A stretch of 64,000 nt of DNA from a bacterium D16-51 (GCA_003612285.1 RAYE01000012.1:1-64000); one strand, 5' to 3'; numbered from the stretch's first letter, positions 44,110-52,578 are shown. The notes: generated by a model from the sequence alone, not told the origin. Numbers and translations: made by a program.

Positions 44110-45348
44110 TTAATTTATATTCTGAACTCGTATAATGTCCATTACCTCCGGCGCTTTACTGAAAAGTACCTTTATTTTCTGCTGTGGATGCGGGCAGCTT
44201 TCTATCTCCTGACCTTTATCATCTAACATTTTTTCGACGGTAACAAGAAGGTTATCCCCGCCTGGCTTCATAATTTCTACCGTATCGCCTACACAAAACT
44301 TATTCTTCTGCTCTAAAGCTGCATAACCATCCCCGTCCACTTCCTGTATTATCCCAAGATAAACATAACCTTTCACATAAGTATTGTTATCATAAATCTG
44401 TGATTCATGTGTTGTCGGTCCATAGTAAAACCCTGTTGTATACTGGCGGTAAGTACATTTAGAAATCTCCTGCATATAGTAATCTTTCCTAGACTCATAA
44501 AGTTCTGGCGAAGCAAAATAATCATCAATCGCCTGGCGGTATGTCCTTGCCACATCTGCCACATAAAGAGCCGTTTTCATACGCCCCTCGATTTTAAAAC
44601 TGTCTATGCCTGCATTCACCAAATCAGGGATATGCTCGATCATACATAAATCCTTGGAATTAAAAATATATGTCCCACGTTCATTTTCTTCAATTGGAAG
44701 ATATTCCCCTGGCCGGTTTTCTTCCACAATATAATATTTCCAGCGGCATGGGTGGGTGCAGGCGCCAAGGTTTGCATCCCTTCCTGTAAAATAATTGCTT
44801 AAAAGACACCGCCCCGAATAAGAAATGCACATTGCCCCATGTACAAAACTTTCAATCTCCAAATCGTCCGGTATATTTCTCCTTATCTCCCCTATTTCTT
44901 CTATAGACAGCTCCCGTGCCGAAACAACCCTTTTTACACCAAGCTTATGCCAAAACTGATAGGTCGCATAATTTACATTATTACTTTGCGTACTGATATG
45001 GACTTCTATTTCCGGGCAAACTTCCTGTGCAATGGAAAATACGCCTGGGTCTGAAATGATAAGCGCATCCGGTCCTATTTCCTTTAATTCCCAAAAATAT
45101 TTCCTGACGCCCTCTAAATCTCTGTTATGGGCCGTAATGTTTGCTGTTACAAATACACGCTTCCCATATTTGTTGGCAAATGCAATTCCCTCTTTCATAT
45201 CTTCACTGGAAAAATTTTTTGCCTTGGCACGCAGCCCATATAAATCACCGCCAATATAGACAGCATCCGCACCATACAATACCGCAACCTTTAAAACTTC
45301 CAGGCTTCCCGCAGGCACAAGCAACTCTGGCTTTCCATTTTCTAACAT
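44110..45348 (-). CDS. U32-family tRNA hydroxylation protein (TrhP-like)
   Basis: A 412-residue member of the U32 'peptidase' family. The signature is present: ESFVHGAMCISYSGRCLLSN with YFTGRDANLGACTHPCRW (near 160-200), whose cysteines bind an iron-sulfur cluster. ELLVPAGSLEVLKVAVLYGA opens the barrel. In E. coli (TrhP) and B. subtilis (YrrN/YrrO), U32 proteins make 5-hydroxyuridine at tRNA position 34, and the neighbouring trmR methylates it. The trmR gene lies four bases upstream here, so the pair is intact. AAGGAAAGG precedes the ATG. Confidence 0.88.
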   Translation of the reverse strand: MLENGKPELLVPAGSLEVLKVAVLYGADAVYIGGDLYGLRAKAKNFSSEDMKEGIAFANKYGKRVFVTANITAHNRDLEGVRKYFWELKEIGPDALIISDPGVFSIAQEVCPEIEVHISTQSNNVNYATYQFWHKLGVKRVVSARELSIEEIGEIRRNIPDDLEIESFVHGAMCISYSGRCLLSNYFTGRDANLGACTHPCRWKYYIVEENRPGEYLPIEENERGTYIFNSKDLCMIEHIPDLVNAGIDSFKIEGRMKTALYVADVARTYRQAIDDYFASPELYESRKDYYMQEISKCTYRQYTTGFYYGPTTHESQIYDNNTYVKGYVYLGIIQEVDGDGYAALEQKNKFCVGDTVEIMKPGGDNLLVTVEKMLDDKGQEIESCPHPQQKIKVLFSKAPEVMDIIRVQNIN

Positions 45349-45351
45349 AAA

Positions 45352-46011
45352 TCAATTCCTTTCCTTTTTCAATACAGACAGTGATACGCCATCCCCTACC
45401 GGCAAAATCACAGTATCCAGATTTTCGGAATGTGTCAGCCGATAAAGGTATTCCCGCATCCTTCCATGAATCGTGCGGTCTCTTCTTGTAACGGCATAAC
45501 GTGACTGGATAACATCGCCATCCTGCAAGACATTGTCTGTAACAAGCATTCCGCCTTCCGGCAGCAGCCCCAGAACAAATGGCAGGAAGTTCAAGTATTG
45601 CCCTTTTGCTGCATCCATAAAAATAAAATCATATTTTTTCCTTTTATCTGATAACTCCTGCAATATATCGGCGGCATCTCCCTCATAAAGATGTATCCTA
45701 TCCGTTTTCCCATATTTCTTAAAGTTCCTTTTTGCCTCCTTTAAACGTACAGGAACCTTTTCAATGGTATCAATCTCTGCTTCCCCGGCAGCCTCGCTCA
45801 TCAGCATACCAGAAAAACCGATGGCAGTACCAATTTCAAGGATTGCCTTCGGTTTTCTGACCTGGAGAAGAAAAACTAGCAGGGACTGCATAGAACGCCT
45901 GATTACAGGAACTCCGCCTGCCAGTGCTTCTTTCTCTACTTCTTTTAAATATTCCGGAATCTGCCAGCTTAATGAATCAATATATGTCGTAAGCCTTTCA
46001 TCAACTATCAT
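45352..46011 (-). CDS. trmR: tRNA 5-hydroxyuridine methyltransferase TrmR-like
   Basis: About 219 residues, O-methyltransferase family 3. SAM motif I is ILEIGTAIGFSGMLM (near 65), then VRLKEAKRNFKKYG, KYDFIFMDAAKGQYLNFLP (catalytic/metal Asp) and EGGMLVTDNVLQDG. In B. subtilis YrrM (TrmR) methylates ho5U34 of tRNA, using the product of the U32 proteins encoded next to it; the same adjacency here supports the role. The start at 46011 fits the family's usual N-terminus (MIVDERLTTYIDSL); an upstream ATG (46038) is possible. Gene order is short mltG-like, trmR, U32. Confidence 0.88.
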   Translation of the reverse strand: MIVDERLTTYIDSLSWQIPEYLKEVEKEALAGGVPVIRRSMQSLLVFLLQVRKPKAILEIGTAIGFSGMLMSEAAGEAEIDTIEKVPVRLKEAKRNFKKYGKTDRIHLYEGDAADILQELSDKRKKYDFIFMDAAKGQYLNFLPFVLGLLPEGGMLVTDNVLQDGDVIQSRYAVTRRDRTIHGRMREYLYRLTHSENLDTVILPVGDGVSLSVLKKERN

Positions 46012-46071
46012 AACTCCACTCTTTCTGCCACACCGCATAAAACGGAAATCCAGGCAAAGCACATACAAATC

Positions 46072-46464
46072 TTATTCATCCACTGCCAGCCTGTCAATTA
46101 TCTCCTCATAATCCATAGCGGTGTTCAGCAAATAAGAACCTGGGTATAACTTTGTCCTTTCCCGTTCCATCATCAATGTCCTTGTATAAAAACTATACGG
46201 ATTTACAATCAGCCCTTCTTTTGAAAGGCGTTTCGCAACCTGGAACATTGTATCGTCTTCTTCTACCAGAAAATCAATATCCCTTCCCGGCGCTTCATCT
46301 TTTGAAACAGAACCAAACACCTCATAGCAAAACTGGTATGTTACCTTGCAGCCGCCAGCAATAGCAGACAAAATAAGCAATACCAAAAGCATCTCTATCA
46401 CAAGCAAAACCGCATGGTATAATAGATGAAATACTACATTGATTTCCTCACTCCGCTCCTGCAT
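46072..46464 (-). CDS. Short MltG/YceG-like membrane protein without catalytic domain
   Basis: A 130-residue protein with one membrane segment (VLLVIEMLLVLLILSAIAGG, about 18-38) and a LysM-like region (VEEDDTMFQVAKRLSKEGLI, then LYPGSYLLNTAMDYEEIIDR). This matches only the N-terminal part of MltG, the endolytic transglycosylase that releases glycan chains; the catalytic half with its essential Glu is missing. Full MltG occupies this spot in B. subtilis (yrrL), so this is a shortened form, seen also in other Lachnospiraceae as I recall. GGAGGAATAG precedes the ATG. It may regulate glycan synthesis rather than cut it. Confidence 0.75.
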   Translation of the reverse strand: MQERSEEINVVFHLLYHAVLLVIEMLLVLLILSAIAGGCKVTYQFCYEVFGSVSKDEAPGRDIDFLVEEDDTMFQVAKRLSKEGLIVNPYSFYTRTLMMERERTKLYPGSYLLNTAMDYEEIIDRLAVDE

Positions 46465-46806
46465 CTATTCCTCCAAAAATTCGGTTTCAATCTGCGCACT
46501 CTCCAAAAATCTCTCCTGAAGCCTCCGTATCATATGGCAATATTGATGTTCTGCCGCCAAAAACTCACTGGAAAGCCCATTACTTTGTAAATCCCTAAAC
46601 TCCTTCTGCAGTTCATTATTTGCATGGACAGCACGCGTATTGTCGCTCATCTGCAAGACAATGCTCCTTCGGCGAAATTCCCCCACACGGCGGTACAAAT
46701 CCGGCTGCGCCTTTAACCGTTCCAGCAGGTTTTTATATTGATTGTATTCCTTTGTCTCTGGAAGCCTCTTAACTACCTCTTCCATTAAAAGCTCTACTTC
46801 ATTCAC
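46465..46806 (-). CDS. YlbF/YmcA-family protein
   Basis: A 113-residue, wholly helical protein (EVELLMEEVVKRLPETKEYN, QYKNLLERLKAQPDLYRRVG). In B. subtilis YlbF and YmcA form a complex that binds RNase Y and influences mRNA processing, competence and sporulation. It lies directly after the RNase J gene on the same strand, which suits an RNA-turnover partner. Its stop abuts the next gene's start. GGGGGGATTCC lies before the ATG. Confidence 0.82.
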   Translation of the reverse strand: MNEVELLMEEVVKRLPETKEYNQYKNLLERLKAQPDLYRRVGEFRRRSIVLQMSDNTRAVHANNELQKEFRDLQSNGLSSEFLAAEHQYCHMIRRLQERFLESAQIETEFLEE

Positions 46807-46839
46807 GGAATCCCCCCTTTTCCAAATGTCCTTTAAATC

Positions 46840-48753
46840 CTAATCAATCTCCATAATAATTGGAAGGATCATTGGATTTCTCTTCATCTTTTTCCAGAGA
46901 TAATCACTTAAACTGTCTTTAATCTCTGTCTTAATCTTTGTCCAGTCGGAAACATTGTTGTCCAGGCAGCGTTCCAGCGCAGCATAGACAATGCTTTTTG
47001 CCTCATCCATCAGGTATTCTGATTCCCTGACATAGACAAAGCCCCTGGAAACAATATCCGGTCCGGCCAGAAGCTGGTTTGTATATTTTTCCAGTGTCAG
47101 AACAATAATGATCAGACCATTTTCTGATAAATGCTGCCTGTCACGAAGCACAATATTCCCAACATCGCCAACCCCAAGCCCATCTACCATTATTCCCTGT
47201 GCCTGGACTTTCCCTACAAGATGCGCACGCTGCGGGCTAATTTCAAGGACATCGCCAGAAGAAAGAATAATTGTATTCTCCTTCGGGATTCCCATCTCCT
47301 GTGCCAGTTCTGCATGCGCTTTTAAATGTTGGTATTCTCCATGGACTGGTATTGCATATTGCGGCTTTGTCAACGCATAAATCAGCTTTACTTCTTCCTG
47401 GCAGGCATGGCCGGACACATGGGTATCCTGTACAATAACCTTTGCCCCCTTTTCCGAAAGCTCATTAATCACCTTTGATACCGATTTTTCATTCCCAGGA
47501 ATTGGGCGGGAACTGAAAATCACCGTATCGCCAGGTTCAATTGACACCTTCCTGTGGATATTTGCCGCCATACGGGACAACGCCGCCATCGCCTCCCCCT
47601 GGCTTCCTGTTGTTATCAAAACCAATTTTTCCGGCGGATAATTCTTCATCTGTTCCATTTCAATCAATATATTTTCCGGAACATTTAAATAACCAAGCTC
47701 TGTTGCCGTTGTCATGACATTTACCATGCTCCTGCCTTCCACAACGACTTTCCTGCCAAACTTCTCAGCAGAATTAATTACCTGCTGCACCCTGTCAACA
47801 TTTGATGCAAAAGTCGCAACAATAATCCGATGCTTTTCATTTTCAGCAAAAATATTGTCAAAAGTTTTTCCAACTGTCCTTTCAGACATTGTAAAACCCG
47901 GTTTCATAATATTTGTACTGTCCCCCATTAACGCCAGGACGCCTTTTTTCCCAAGTTCCCCAAAACGCTGCAAGTCAATCGTGTCTCCATTTACCGGCGT
48001 AAAATCCACCTTAAAATCCCCTGTATGGACCACAATCCCTACCGGGCTGAAAATTGCCAGCGCCGCCGCATCCGAAATACTGTGGTTTGTACGGATAAAC
48101 TCTATCCTAAAACATCCCAGGTTAATTGCCTGCCCATAGCTAACCACTTTTCTCTTTACAGGATTTGGGAGCACATGCTCTTTCAGTTTATTTTCAATCA
48201 GCCCCATTGTAAGCTTTGTCGCATAAACTGGTACATTAACTTCTTTCAGGACATAGGGGAGGGCGCCAATATGGTCTTCATGGCCATGCGTAATTACAAA
48301 TGCCTTTACTTTTTCAATATTCTCCTTCAAATATGAGATATCCGGAATAACCAGGTCAATTCCTAACATATCGTCTTCCGGAAAAGACAAACCGCAGTCC
48401 ACAACCACAATGCTGTCATCATATTCAAATGCTGTAATATTCATCCCAATCTGTTCCAGTCCGCCCAATGGAATGATTTTCAGCCCCTTCCCAAACTCTA
48501 CCGGCTCACCTTTCTTTGCCTTCTTTTTCGAAGCCGGCTTTTTTACAGGCTCTGTAATCACATCTTTTTCCTTTTCCGCTGCTTTTGCTTTCCTTGTAAC
48601 AGTATGGCGTATTGCTTTTTTGGGCGCGTCTTTCTTATCCCCCAGTTTCTGTTCTGCTGTATCCACAGCCTTTGATGAACGCTTTACCGCTTTTTTTGCT
48701 TTTGCAATCCCCTCGCTTATTATACCGTCCTGATTCTCTACTTCCTTCTTCAC
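46840..48753 (-). CDS. rnj: Ribonuclease J with extended basic N-terminus
   Basis: About 637 residues, compared with ~555 for typical RNase J. The metallo-beta-lactamase core has AFVITHGHEDHIGALPYVL, the HTGDFKVDF strand and LMGDSTN; a beta-CASP domain (SQGEAMAALSRMA) and C-terminal domain follow. RNase J processes and degrades mRNA as an exo/endonuclease. The first ~85 residues are Lys/Ala/Thr-rich and disordered, probably an RNA-binding or degradosome-contact tail. I chose the GTG at 48753, which has a purine-rich AAAGGAAAGGCAGGG upstream; an upstream GTG at 48789 lacks one. It heads a run with ylbF, mltG-like, trmR and U32. Confidence 0.92.
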   Translation of the reverse strand: MKKEVENQDGIISEGIAKAKKAVKRSSKAVDTAEQKLGDKKDAPKKAIRHTVTRKAKAAEKEKDVITEPVKKPASKKKAKKGEPVEFGKGLKIIPLGGLEQIGMNITAFEYDDSIVVVDCGLSFPEDDMLGIDLVIPDISYLKENIEKVKAFVITHGHEDHIGALPYVLKEVNVPVYATKLTMGLIENKLKEHVLPNPVKRKVVSYGQAINLGCFRIEFIRTNHSISDAAALAIFSPVGIVVHTGDFKVDFTPVNGDTIDLQRFGELGKKGVLALMGDSTNIMKPGFTMSERTVGKTFDNIFAENEKHRIIVATFASNVDRVQQVINSAEKFGRKVVVEGRSMVNVMTTATELGYLNVPENILIEMEQMKNYPPEKLVLITTGSQGEAMAALSRMAANIHRKVSIEPGDTVIFSSRPIPGNEKSVSKVINELSEKGAKVIVQDTHVSGHACQEEVKLIYALTKPQYAIPVHGEYQHLKAHAELAQEMGIPKENTIILSSGDVLEISPQRAHLVGKVQAQGIMVDGLGVGDVGNIVLRDRQHLSENGLIIIVLTLEKYTNQLLAGPDIVSRGFVYVRESEYLMDEAKSIVYAALERCLDNNVSDWTKIKTEIKDSLSDYLWKKMKRNPMILPIIMEID

Positions 48754-48792
48754 AAATCTACCCTGCCTTTCCTTTGCATTTATATTCACATA

Positions 48793-49059
48793 TTATATTT
48801 CCAGTTCTACATCCTCTAATAATTCGGCAAATATTTTTGATACTGCTTCTAATTCTGTATCTTCCTCAACCATTTCATAGACTGCCTGTCCATCCTGCCC
48901 TTCCACTTCGCGCATAATATAGGCATCTGCCTCTTCTTCCCCGCTGTCTGCCACCAAAAGATAGGTAATACCGCCAAGCATAGTTTCCTCCACTATATAA
49001 AACGGCACTTTTTCCCCATTCTCTGTCTCAAACTCAATACAATCCGATTTTTCTTCCAT
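48793..49059 (-). CDS. DUF1292 family protein (YrzB-like)
   Basis: An 88-residue acidic protein (IEFETENGEKVPFYIVEETM, LGGITYLLVAD, EEEADAYIMREVEG). It is the usual third member of the ireB-ruvX-DUF1292 trio found in most Firmicutes. Its function is unknown. Start 49059 has AAGGAGAAGAT directly before it; the longer frame has no such site. The gap to ruvX (279 bases) is unusually wide and filled with repeat DNA, so it is probably on a separate transcript here. Confidence 0.85.
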   Translation of the reverse strand: MEEKSDCIEFETENGEKVPFYIVEETMLGGITYLLVADSGEEEADAYIMREVEGQDGQAVYEMVEEDTELEAVSKIFAELLEDVELEI

Positions 49060-49338
49060 ATCTTCTCCTTCATTCCCACGCACGCAATAAGCCCAGCACA
49101 AACTTCAAGAAACTGAAAGCCCCTTTGCACCTGGCGGCTGCGCGCTGGTCAAATCCCCCGCAGCCTGCTGCAAGCTACTGATTTTTTGGTACACCAAAAA
49201 AAGGTTACCACCCACTATGTGAACAGTAACAAAAAAGCGCACTTCTTGCGTTTTTTCCGCACGCACACTTTTATGTAATAAGAAATTGTGCTGTAACATA
49301 ATGGGTACAAGGGACGCCAACACAAACGATGCCCCTTT
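49060..49338. repeat. Repeat-filled gap between ruvX and DUF1292
   Basis: This 279-base space holds CCTGGCGGCTGCGCGC-type sequence and hairpins. A degenerate GTTAC motif lies at 49207-49223 in reverse (GTGAACAGTAAC). A reversed copy of the repeat shared with 26789-26820 and 31167-31203 spans 49270-49308. A 72-codon frame in it has no ribosome site and is not a gene. Confidence 0.6.
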
Positions 49339-49764
49339 TTAATTTCCCGCAATACTTTCCAGGTAGCTTTTTAAAATCAGGCTCGCCGCTATCTTATCAA
49401 TATATTCTTTACGGTCTTTTAAAGCAACGCTGCCCTCGGCCAATGCTGCGTCTGCTAAAACTGTCGTCAGACGCTCGTCCCAAAATATAACTTCCAGCCC
49501 GCTCCTCTGGTGTACCATCTGTGCAAATTCACGTGTCTTCTCACAGCGCTCCCCTTCTTCATTGTTCAGCTTTTTTGGAAGGCCCACCACTACTTTTTCC
49601 ACATCGTATTCTTCCATCAGCTCCTCAATACGGGCAAGCGTCTTACGCAGTTTCGTCTCCCTGTCCCGCTTAATCGTCTCAACTGGCTGCGCTGTCAATA
49701 GCAGCTCATCGCTGACTGCAACTCCAACTGTTTTGGCCCCATAGTCCAAACCCATTATTCTCAT
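49339..49764 (-). CDS. ruvX: RuvX/YqgF Holliday-junction resolvase-like protein
   Basis: A 141-residue RNase H-like protein: RIMGLDYGAKTVGVAVSDEL at the start, VVVGLPKKLNNEEGERC, and EVIFWDERLTTVLADAAL with the second acidic site. YqgF acts in pre-16S rRNA 5' end maturation and perhaps resolution of junctions. AACAGGTGAAAT precedes the ATG. It follows ireB by 28 bases on the same strand. Confidence 0.92.
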   Translation of the reverse strand: MRIMGLDYGAKTVGVAVSDELLLTAQPVETIKRDRETKLRKTLARIEELMEEYDVEKVVVGLPKKLNNEEGERCEKTREFAQMVHQRSGLEVIFWDERLTTVLADAALAEGSVALKDRKEYIDKIAASLILKSYLESIAGN

Positions 49765-49792
49765 ATTTCACCTGTTATTCTTTCCGCACAGC

Positions 49793-50053
49793 CTACAAAA
49801 AATTATTCCTAATATAATCTTCTAATAATAACTCAATGATCTCATCCCGCTCTACACGCCGAATCAGGCTTCTCGCCCCCTTATGGCTTGTAATATAGGT
49901 CGGGTCGCCTGACATCACATACCCTACAATTTGGTTCACAGGATTATACCCCTTCTCTGTAAGTGCCTCATAAACGTCTGCTATCACATCTTTTACTTCA
50001 ATGTCCTGATCTTTTTGTACCTTGAAGTACTGTGTGTTATTAATTTCCTGCAT
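49793..50053 (-). CDS. ireB: IreB family regulatory phosphoprotein
   Basis: An 86-residue protein highly conserved in Firmicutes: [40 protein letters not shown] and [19 protein letters not shown]. In Enterococcus faecalis IreB is phosphorylated by the PASTA kinase IreK and dampens cephalosporin resistance. The start at 50053 is preferred over an ATG 18 bases earlier that overlaps the GGAGG site. It leads the ireB-ruvX pair. Upstream lies the type I toxin locus. Confidence 0.92.
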   Translation of the reverse strand: MQEINNTQYFKVQKDQDIEVKDVIADVYEALTEKGYNPVNQIVGYVMSGDPTYITSHKGARSLIRRVERDEIIELLLEDYIRNNFL

Positions 50054-50168
50054 AATAGCACTGTCCTCCATTCTTTATCACGTACTCTCATCTACCCTCT
50101 ATAGTAATATAACTTATATAAAAATACAACTGTTTTTTAAATTCTTTCACATTCAATTGTTACTGCCT

Positions 50169-50185
50169 GTTACTATTCACGGTCA
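50169..50185 (+). repeat. Exact solo GTTAC end motif
   Basis: GTTACTATTCACGGTCA, identical to the end consensus, lies between ireB and the antitoxin RNA promoter with no partner end. Confidence 0.7.
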
Positions 50186-50342
50186 TTTATTGTTATTTTC
50201 CGCAAAGCCCCTTTTTATGCTACATTTCATAAAGCACTATTCTTTCCTTTTACAGTTATTTCTTAGTTTCTATGAATTTTTAGTTCCAATTTAGTTCCAG
50301 AATGATTGCAATATAATATTTTTTCGGGCTGAAAGCCAGCAC

Positions 50343-50371
50343 TTGAAACTGCCTAAGAATTGTGATATATT
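50343..50371 (+). promoter_or_regulatory. Promoter of the candidate antitoxin RNA
   Basis: TTGAAA (50343-50348), 17 bases, and TATATT (50366-50371) predict plus-strand transcription from about 50379, antisense to the end of the toxin gene. No plus-strand gene follows, which supports an RNA product. Confidence 0.7.
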
Positions 50372-50378
50372 AAACATA

Positions 50379-50495
50379 AAGAAGGACACCTGTTGGCAAC
50401 AGATGTCCCACAGGAGCTGCCAACAGACGGTTAGCCCAGAATATGTTTAACTAAAATAGTCGCACAGTTTTCCAGACGGGGCGGCTATTTTTGTG
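50379..50495 (+). ncRNA. Candidate antisense antitoxin RNA of a type I toxin
   Basis: An RNA of about 115 nt is predicted from the promoter to a terminator-like hairpin (AATAGTCGC pairs with GCGGCTATT, then TTTTTGTGTTTT, about 50453-50495). It contains stem-forming ACACCTGTTGGCAACAGATG and CGGTTAGCCC. Its 3' end overlaps the last codons of the toxin gene in antisense, and its whole length is complementary to the toxin mRNA 3' region. This is the layout of RatA with TxpA in B. subtilis. Expression is predicted, not shown. Confidence 0.7.
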
Positions 50496-50589
50496 TTTTA
50501 TGACTGTCCTTGCTTCCGATGGCATATCCAAGACCAAACACTGTCAGCACAAGGCTTATTACTGCTATCAATCCTTCAATCGTCAACAT
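50485..50589 (-). CDS. Holin-like type I toxin peptide
   Basis: A 34-residue peptide, MLTIEGLIAVISLVLTVFGL followed by GYAIGSKDSHKTQK. One membrane helix fills residues 4-24 and the tail is short and charged, as in the holin-like toxin (TxpA-like) family of Firmicutes. These peptides insert in the membrane and stop growth when the antisense RNA is absent. The start has an ideal AAAAGGAGGGATGTGTGT upstream, and a minus-strand promoter lies about 110 bases further up. The opposite strand carries its own promoter. The gene is below usual gene-finding size. Confidence 0.82.
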   Translation of the reverse strand: MLTIEGLIAVISLVLTVFGLGYAIGSKDSHKTQK

Positions 50590-50660
50590 ACACACATCCC
50601 TCCTTTTCAGATTCCCTTTCGGGTTTCTATGTAAACGGAGGGTCACAGTCCCTCCGAAGA

Positions 50661-50724
50661 GGGCTAACCGCCTACCATCCTAGTAGTCCCAAAAAATACT
50701 ACCACAATTCGACATGAATAGCAA
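50661..50724 (-). promoter_or_regulatory. Toxin promoter and 5' pairing element
   Basis: On the minus strand TTGCTA (50719-50724), 17 bases and TAGTAT (50696-50701) predict a start near 50689. The new mRNA begins with CGGTTAGCCC (50661-50670), which exactly complements GGGCTAACCG made from 50428-50437 in its own 3' region. Such 5'-3' pairing keeps type I toxin mRNAs such as hok untranslated until processed. Confidence 0.65.
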
Positions 50725-50731
50725 TATCCGC

Positions 50732-52096
50732 TTATTTCAATTCCCCGGTTAAAATCTCTTCCGTCAAACGCCCCGTTATGCGGACATCTGCAACCGCATT
50801 ACAAAGTCTTTCTGCTTTATAAATCCCGTCGGCCTTTACGGCGGTTCTGACGTATCTTTCACTATAGCCAGCCAGGTAATTTACGCCCCCAATCTGCACA
50901 ATCTCCTCAAAAAGCACCTCTTCTTCCGTACCATATAAGCCTTCCTGGTATCTTTTTTCCAACCCCTGTCCAACTGCAATCAATCTGCTGCTCCGTTCGG
51001 CCTTTACCTGTTCTGAAACCTGGCCTTCCATAGCGTCTGCCATCGTGCCATGCCTTCTGGAATACTTAAATACATGCATCTGTGAAAAAGCCGCCCTTTG
51101 TACAAAATCACAGGTTTTTTCAAATTCTTCCCGGGTTTCCTGCGGAAAGCCTGCAATCACATCTGTTGTAATTGCAGGGGCTGTAAAATATTCCCTTAAA
51201 AGCTGCACACAATCCAAATATTCCTCTGTTGTATAATGGCGGTTCATCCTGCGCAAGGTCGCGTCACAGCCGCTTTGCAAAGACAGATGGAAATGCGGGC
51301 AGACTTTTGGAATCCTGCAAAGTTCTTTTACAAACCCCTCTGTAATAATCCTTGGCTCTAAAGAGCCAAGACGGATTCTTGCAATCCCTTCTACTTGCGA
51401 AACAGCGGACAAAAGCCCTAAAAGCGGCTTTCCCTGCAAATCAGTAAAACTCTTTTTATCTGTAAAATCCATTCCATAAGAAGACAGGTGGATTCCTGTA
51501 ATTACCACCTCCCTGACCCCTTCCGCGGCCAGCTGCCCTGCTTCCTTTACCACATCTTCTGCCGCCCTGCTTTTTAACGGCCCCCGTACATATGGGATAA
51601 TACAATATGTGCAATACTGGCTGCACCCATCCTGGACTTTTATATATGCCCTGGTATGTTTTTTTACGTCCTCTTCCTTCCCTGTCCCAGACGCTAAAAC
51701 TGCAGCACAGCGCTCCCGCTGTAATTTTCCCACCTTTTCTAACAGCTTATCCTTCTCTGCATTCGGGACAAACAAGTCCACAAATGTATGCAGTTCTGCT
51801 TCCACCCCGGCCTTTTCCCGGGAATTTCCGATATCGTCCATTTTTTTTCCGGCGGAATCCACGTAACAGCCTGCCGCCACTACAATTGCATCCTGGTTAT
51901 TCCGGCGGGCGCGGTGCAGCATTTTCCTGGATTTCCGGTCTGCAATATTTGTAACCGTACAGGTATTGATAATATAGATATCTGCCTTCTCTTCAAATGA
52001 AACAACCTGATATCCCGCCTCTTCAAACTGCTGCTTCATCTTTTCTGTCTCATAATAATTCACCTTGCAGCCCAGAGATAAAAACCCAACTTTCAA
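50732..52096 (-). CDS. mtaB: tRNA t6A37 methylthiotransferase MtaB
   Basis: A 454-residue radical SAM enzyme that adds a methylthio group to N6-threonylcarbamoyladenosine at tRNA position 37. The N-terminal domain has the three cluster cysteines (FLSLGCKVN, INTCTVTN, AAGCYVD). The radical SAM motif is CSQYCTYCIIP (near 155), and the C-terminal ~60 residues form the TRAM domain. Length and order are as in YqeV of B. subtilis. It is monocistronic here, next to the toxin locus. Confidence 0.92.
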   Translation of the reverse strand: MKVGFLSLGCKVNYYETEKMKQQFEEAGYQVVSFEEKADIYIINTCTVTNIADRKSRKMLHRARRNNQDAIVVAAGCYVDSAGKKMDDIGNSREKAGVEAELHTFVDLFVPNAEKDKLLEKVGKLQRERCAAVLASGTGKEEDVKKHTRAYIKVQDGCSQYCTYCIIPYVRGPLKSRAAEDVVKEAGQLAAEGVREVVITGIHLSSYGMDFTDKKSFTDLQGKPLLGLLSAVSQVEGIARIRLGSLEPRIITEGFVKELCRIPKVCPHFHLSLQSGCDATLRRMNRHYTTEEYLDCVQLLREYFTAPAITTDVIAGFPQETREEFEKTCDFVQRAAFSQMHVFKYSRRHGTMADAMEGQVSEQVKAERSSRLIAVGQGLEKRYQEGLYGTEEEVLFEEIVQIGGVNYLAGYSERYVRTAVKADGIYKAERLCNAVADVRITGRLTEEILTGELK

Positions 52097-52167
52097 ATCC
52101 GTCCCTCCATTCTTACTTTTTGTTACTTTTTGTTACTAATCCCAGCTCTTTTTAGCAACATTGTATA

Positions 52168-52196
52168 TTGACTTTTTTCCTCAAAATGTCTAGTAT
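52168..52196 (+). promoter_or_regulatory. Sigma-A promoter of the HPr-like gene
   Basis: TTGACT (52168-52173), 17 bases and TAGTAT (52191-52196) lie 32 bases ahead of the start. A TATACT three bases on is an alternative -10. Confidence 0.6.
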
Positions 52197-52227
52197 ACTA
52201 ATATAAACTAAAAGGAGGTAATTTTAC

Positions 52228-52461
52228 ATGAAAACTGTAAAGATTTCTTTAAACTCAATTGATAAGGTAAAGGCGTTTGTAAATGATGTGACAAAGTTCA
52301 ACACTGACTTCGATTTAGTATCCGGGAGATATGTAATTGATGCAAAATCCATTATGGGTATTTTCAGTCTTGACCTTTCTAAACCAATTGACCTGAATAT
52401 TCATGATGATGAAGGCATGGATGAAATCCTTGACATATTAGCGCCTTACATCGTTGAATAG
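52228..52461 (+). CDS. HPr-like protein lacking the phosphorylated histidine
   Basis: A 77-residue protein of the HPr fold. It has the Ser46-like region (VIDAKSIMGIFSLDLSKPID) but the N-terminal loop reads ISLNSIDKVKAFVND, where real HPr has an xHARP motif. It thus cannot take phosphate from enzyme I but could still be phosphorylated on Ser or bind partners, as with Crh, the B. subtilis HPr relative that also lacks His15. AAGGAGGTAATTTTAC precedes the ATG. A terminator follows, so it is a single gene. Family common in clostridia. Confidence 0.8.
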   Translation: MKTVKISLNSIDKVKAFVNDVTKFNTDFDLVSGRYVIDAKSIMGIFSLDLSKPIDLNIHDDEGMDEILDILAPYIVE

Positions 52462-52550
52462 CCAGCCGCCTTCTTTTATGGGGCATATGTAATTTAGGGT
52501 GTTTACTGAAGCTCTCTGGATTACACTGCTACATAGTCATAAAACAAACC

Positions 52551-52578
52551 AGAGAACACCGGCGGTGTTCTCTTTTTG
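52551..52578 (+). terminator. Terminator after the HPr-like gene
   Basis: AGAGAACACC and GGTGTTCTCT pair with a 3-base loop and are followed by TTTTG. Confidence 0.88.

Noticed and set aside
49105-49323. 72-codon minus-strand frame between ruvX and DUF1292
   Set aside because: No ribosome site; it covers repeat DNA and hairpins.
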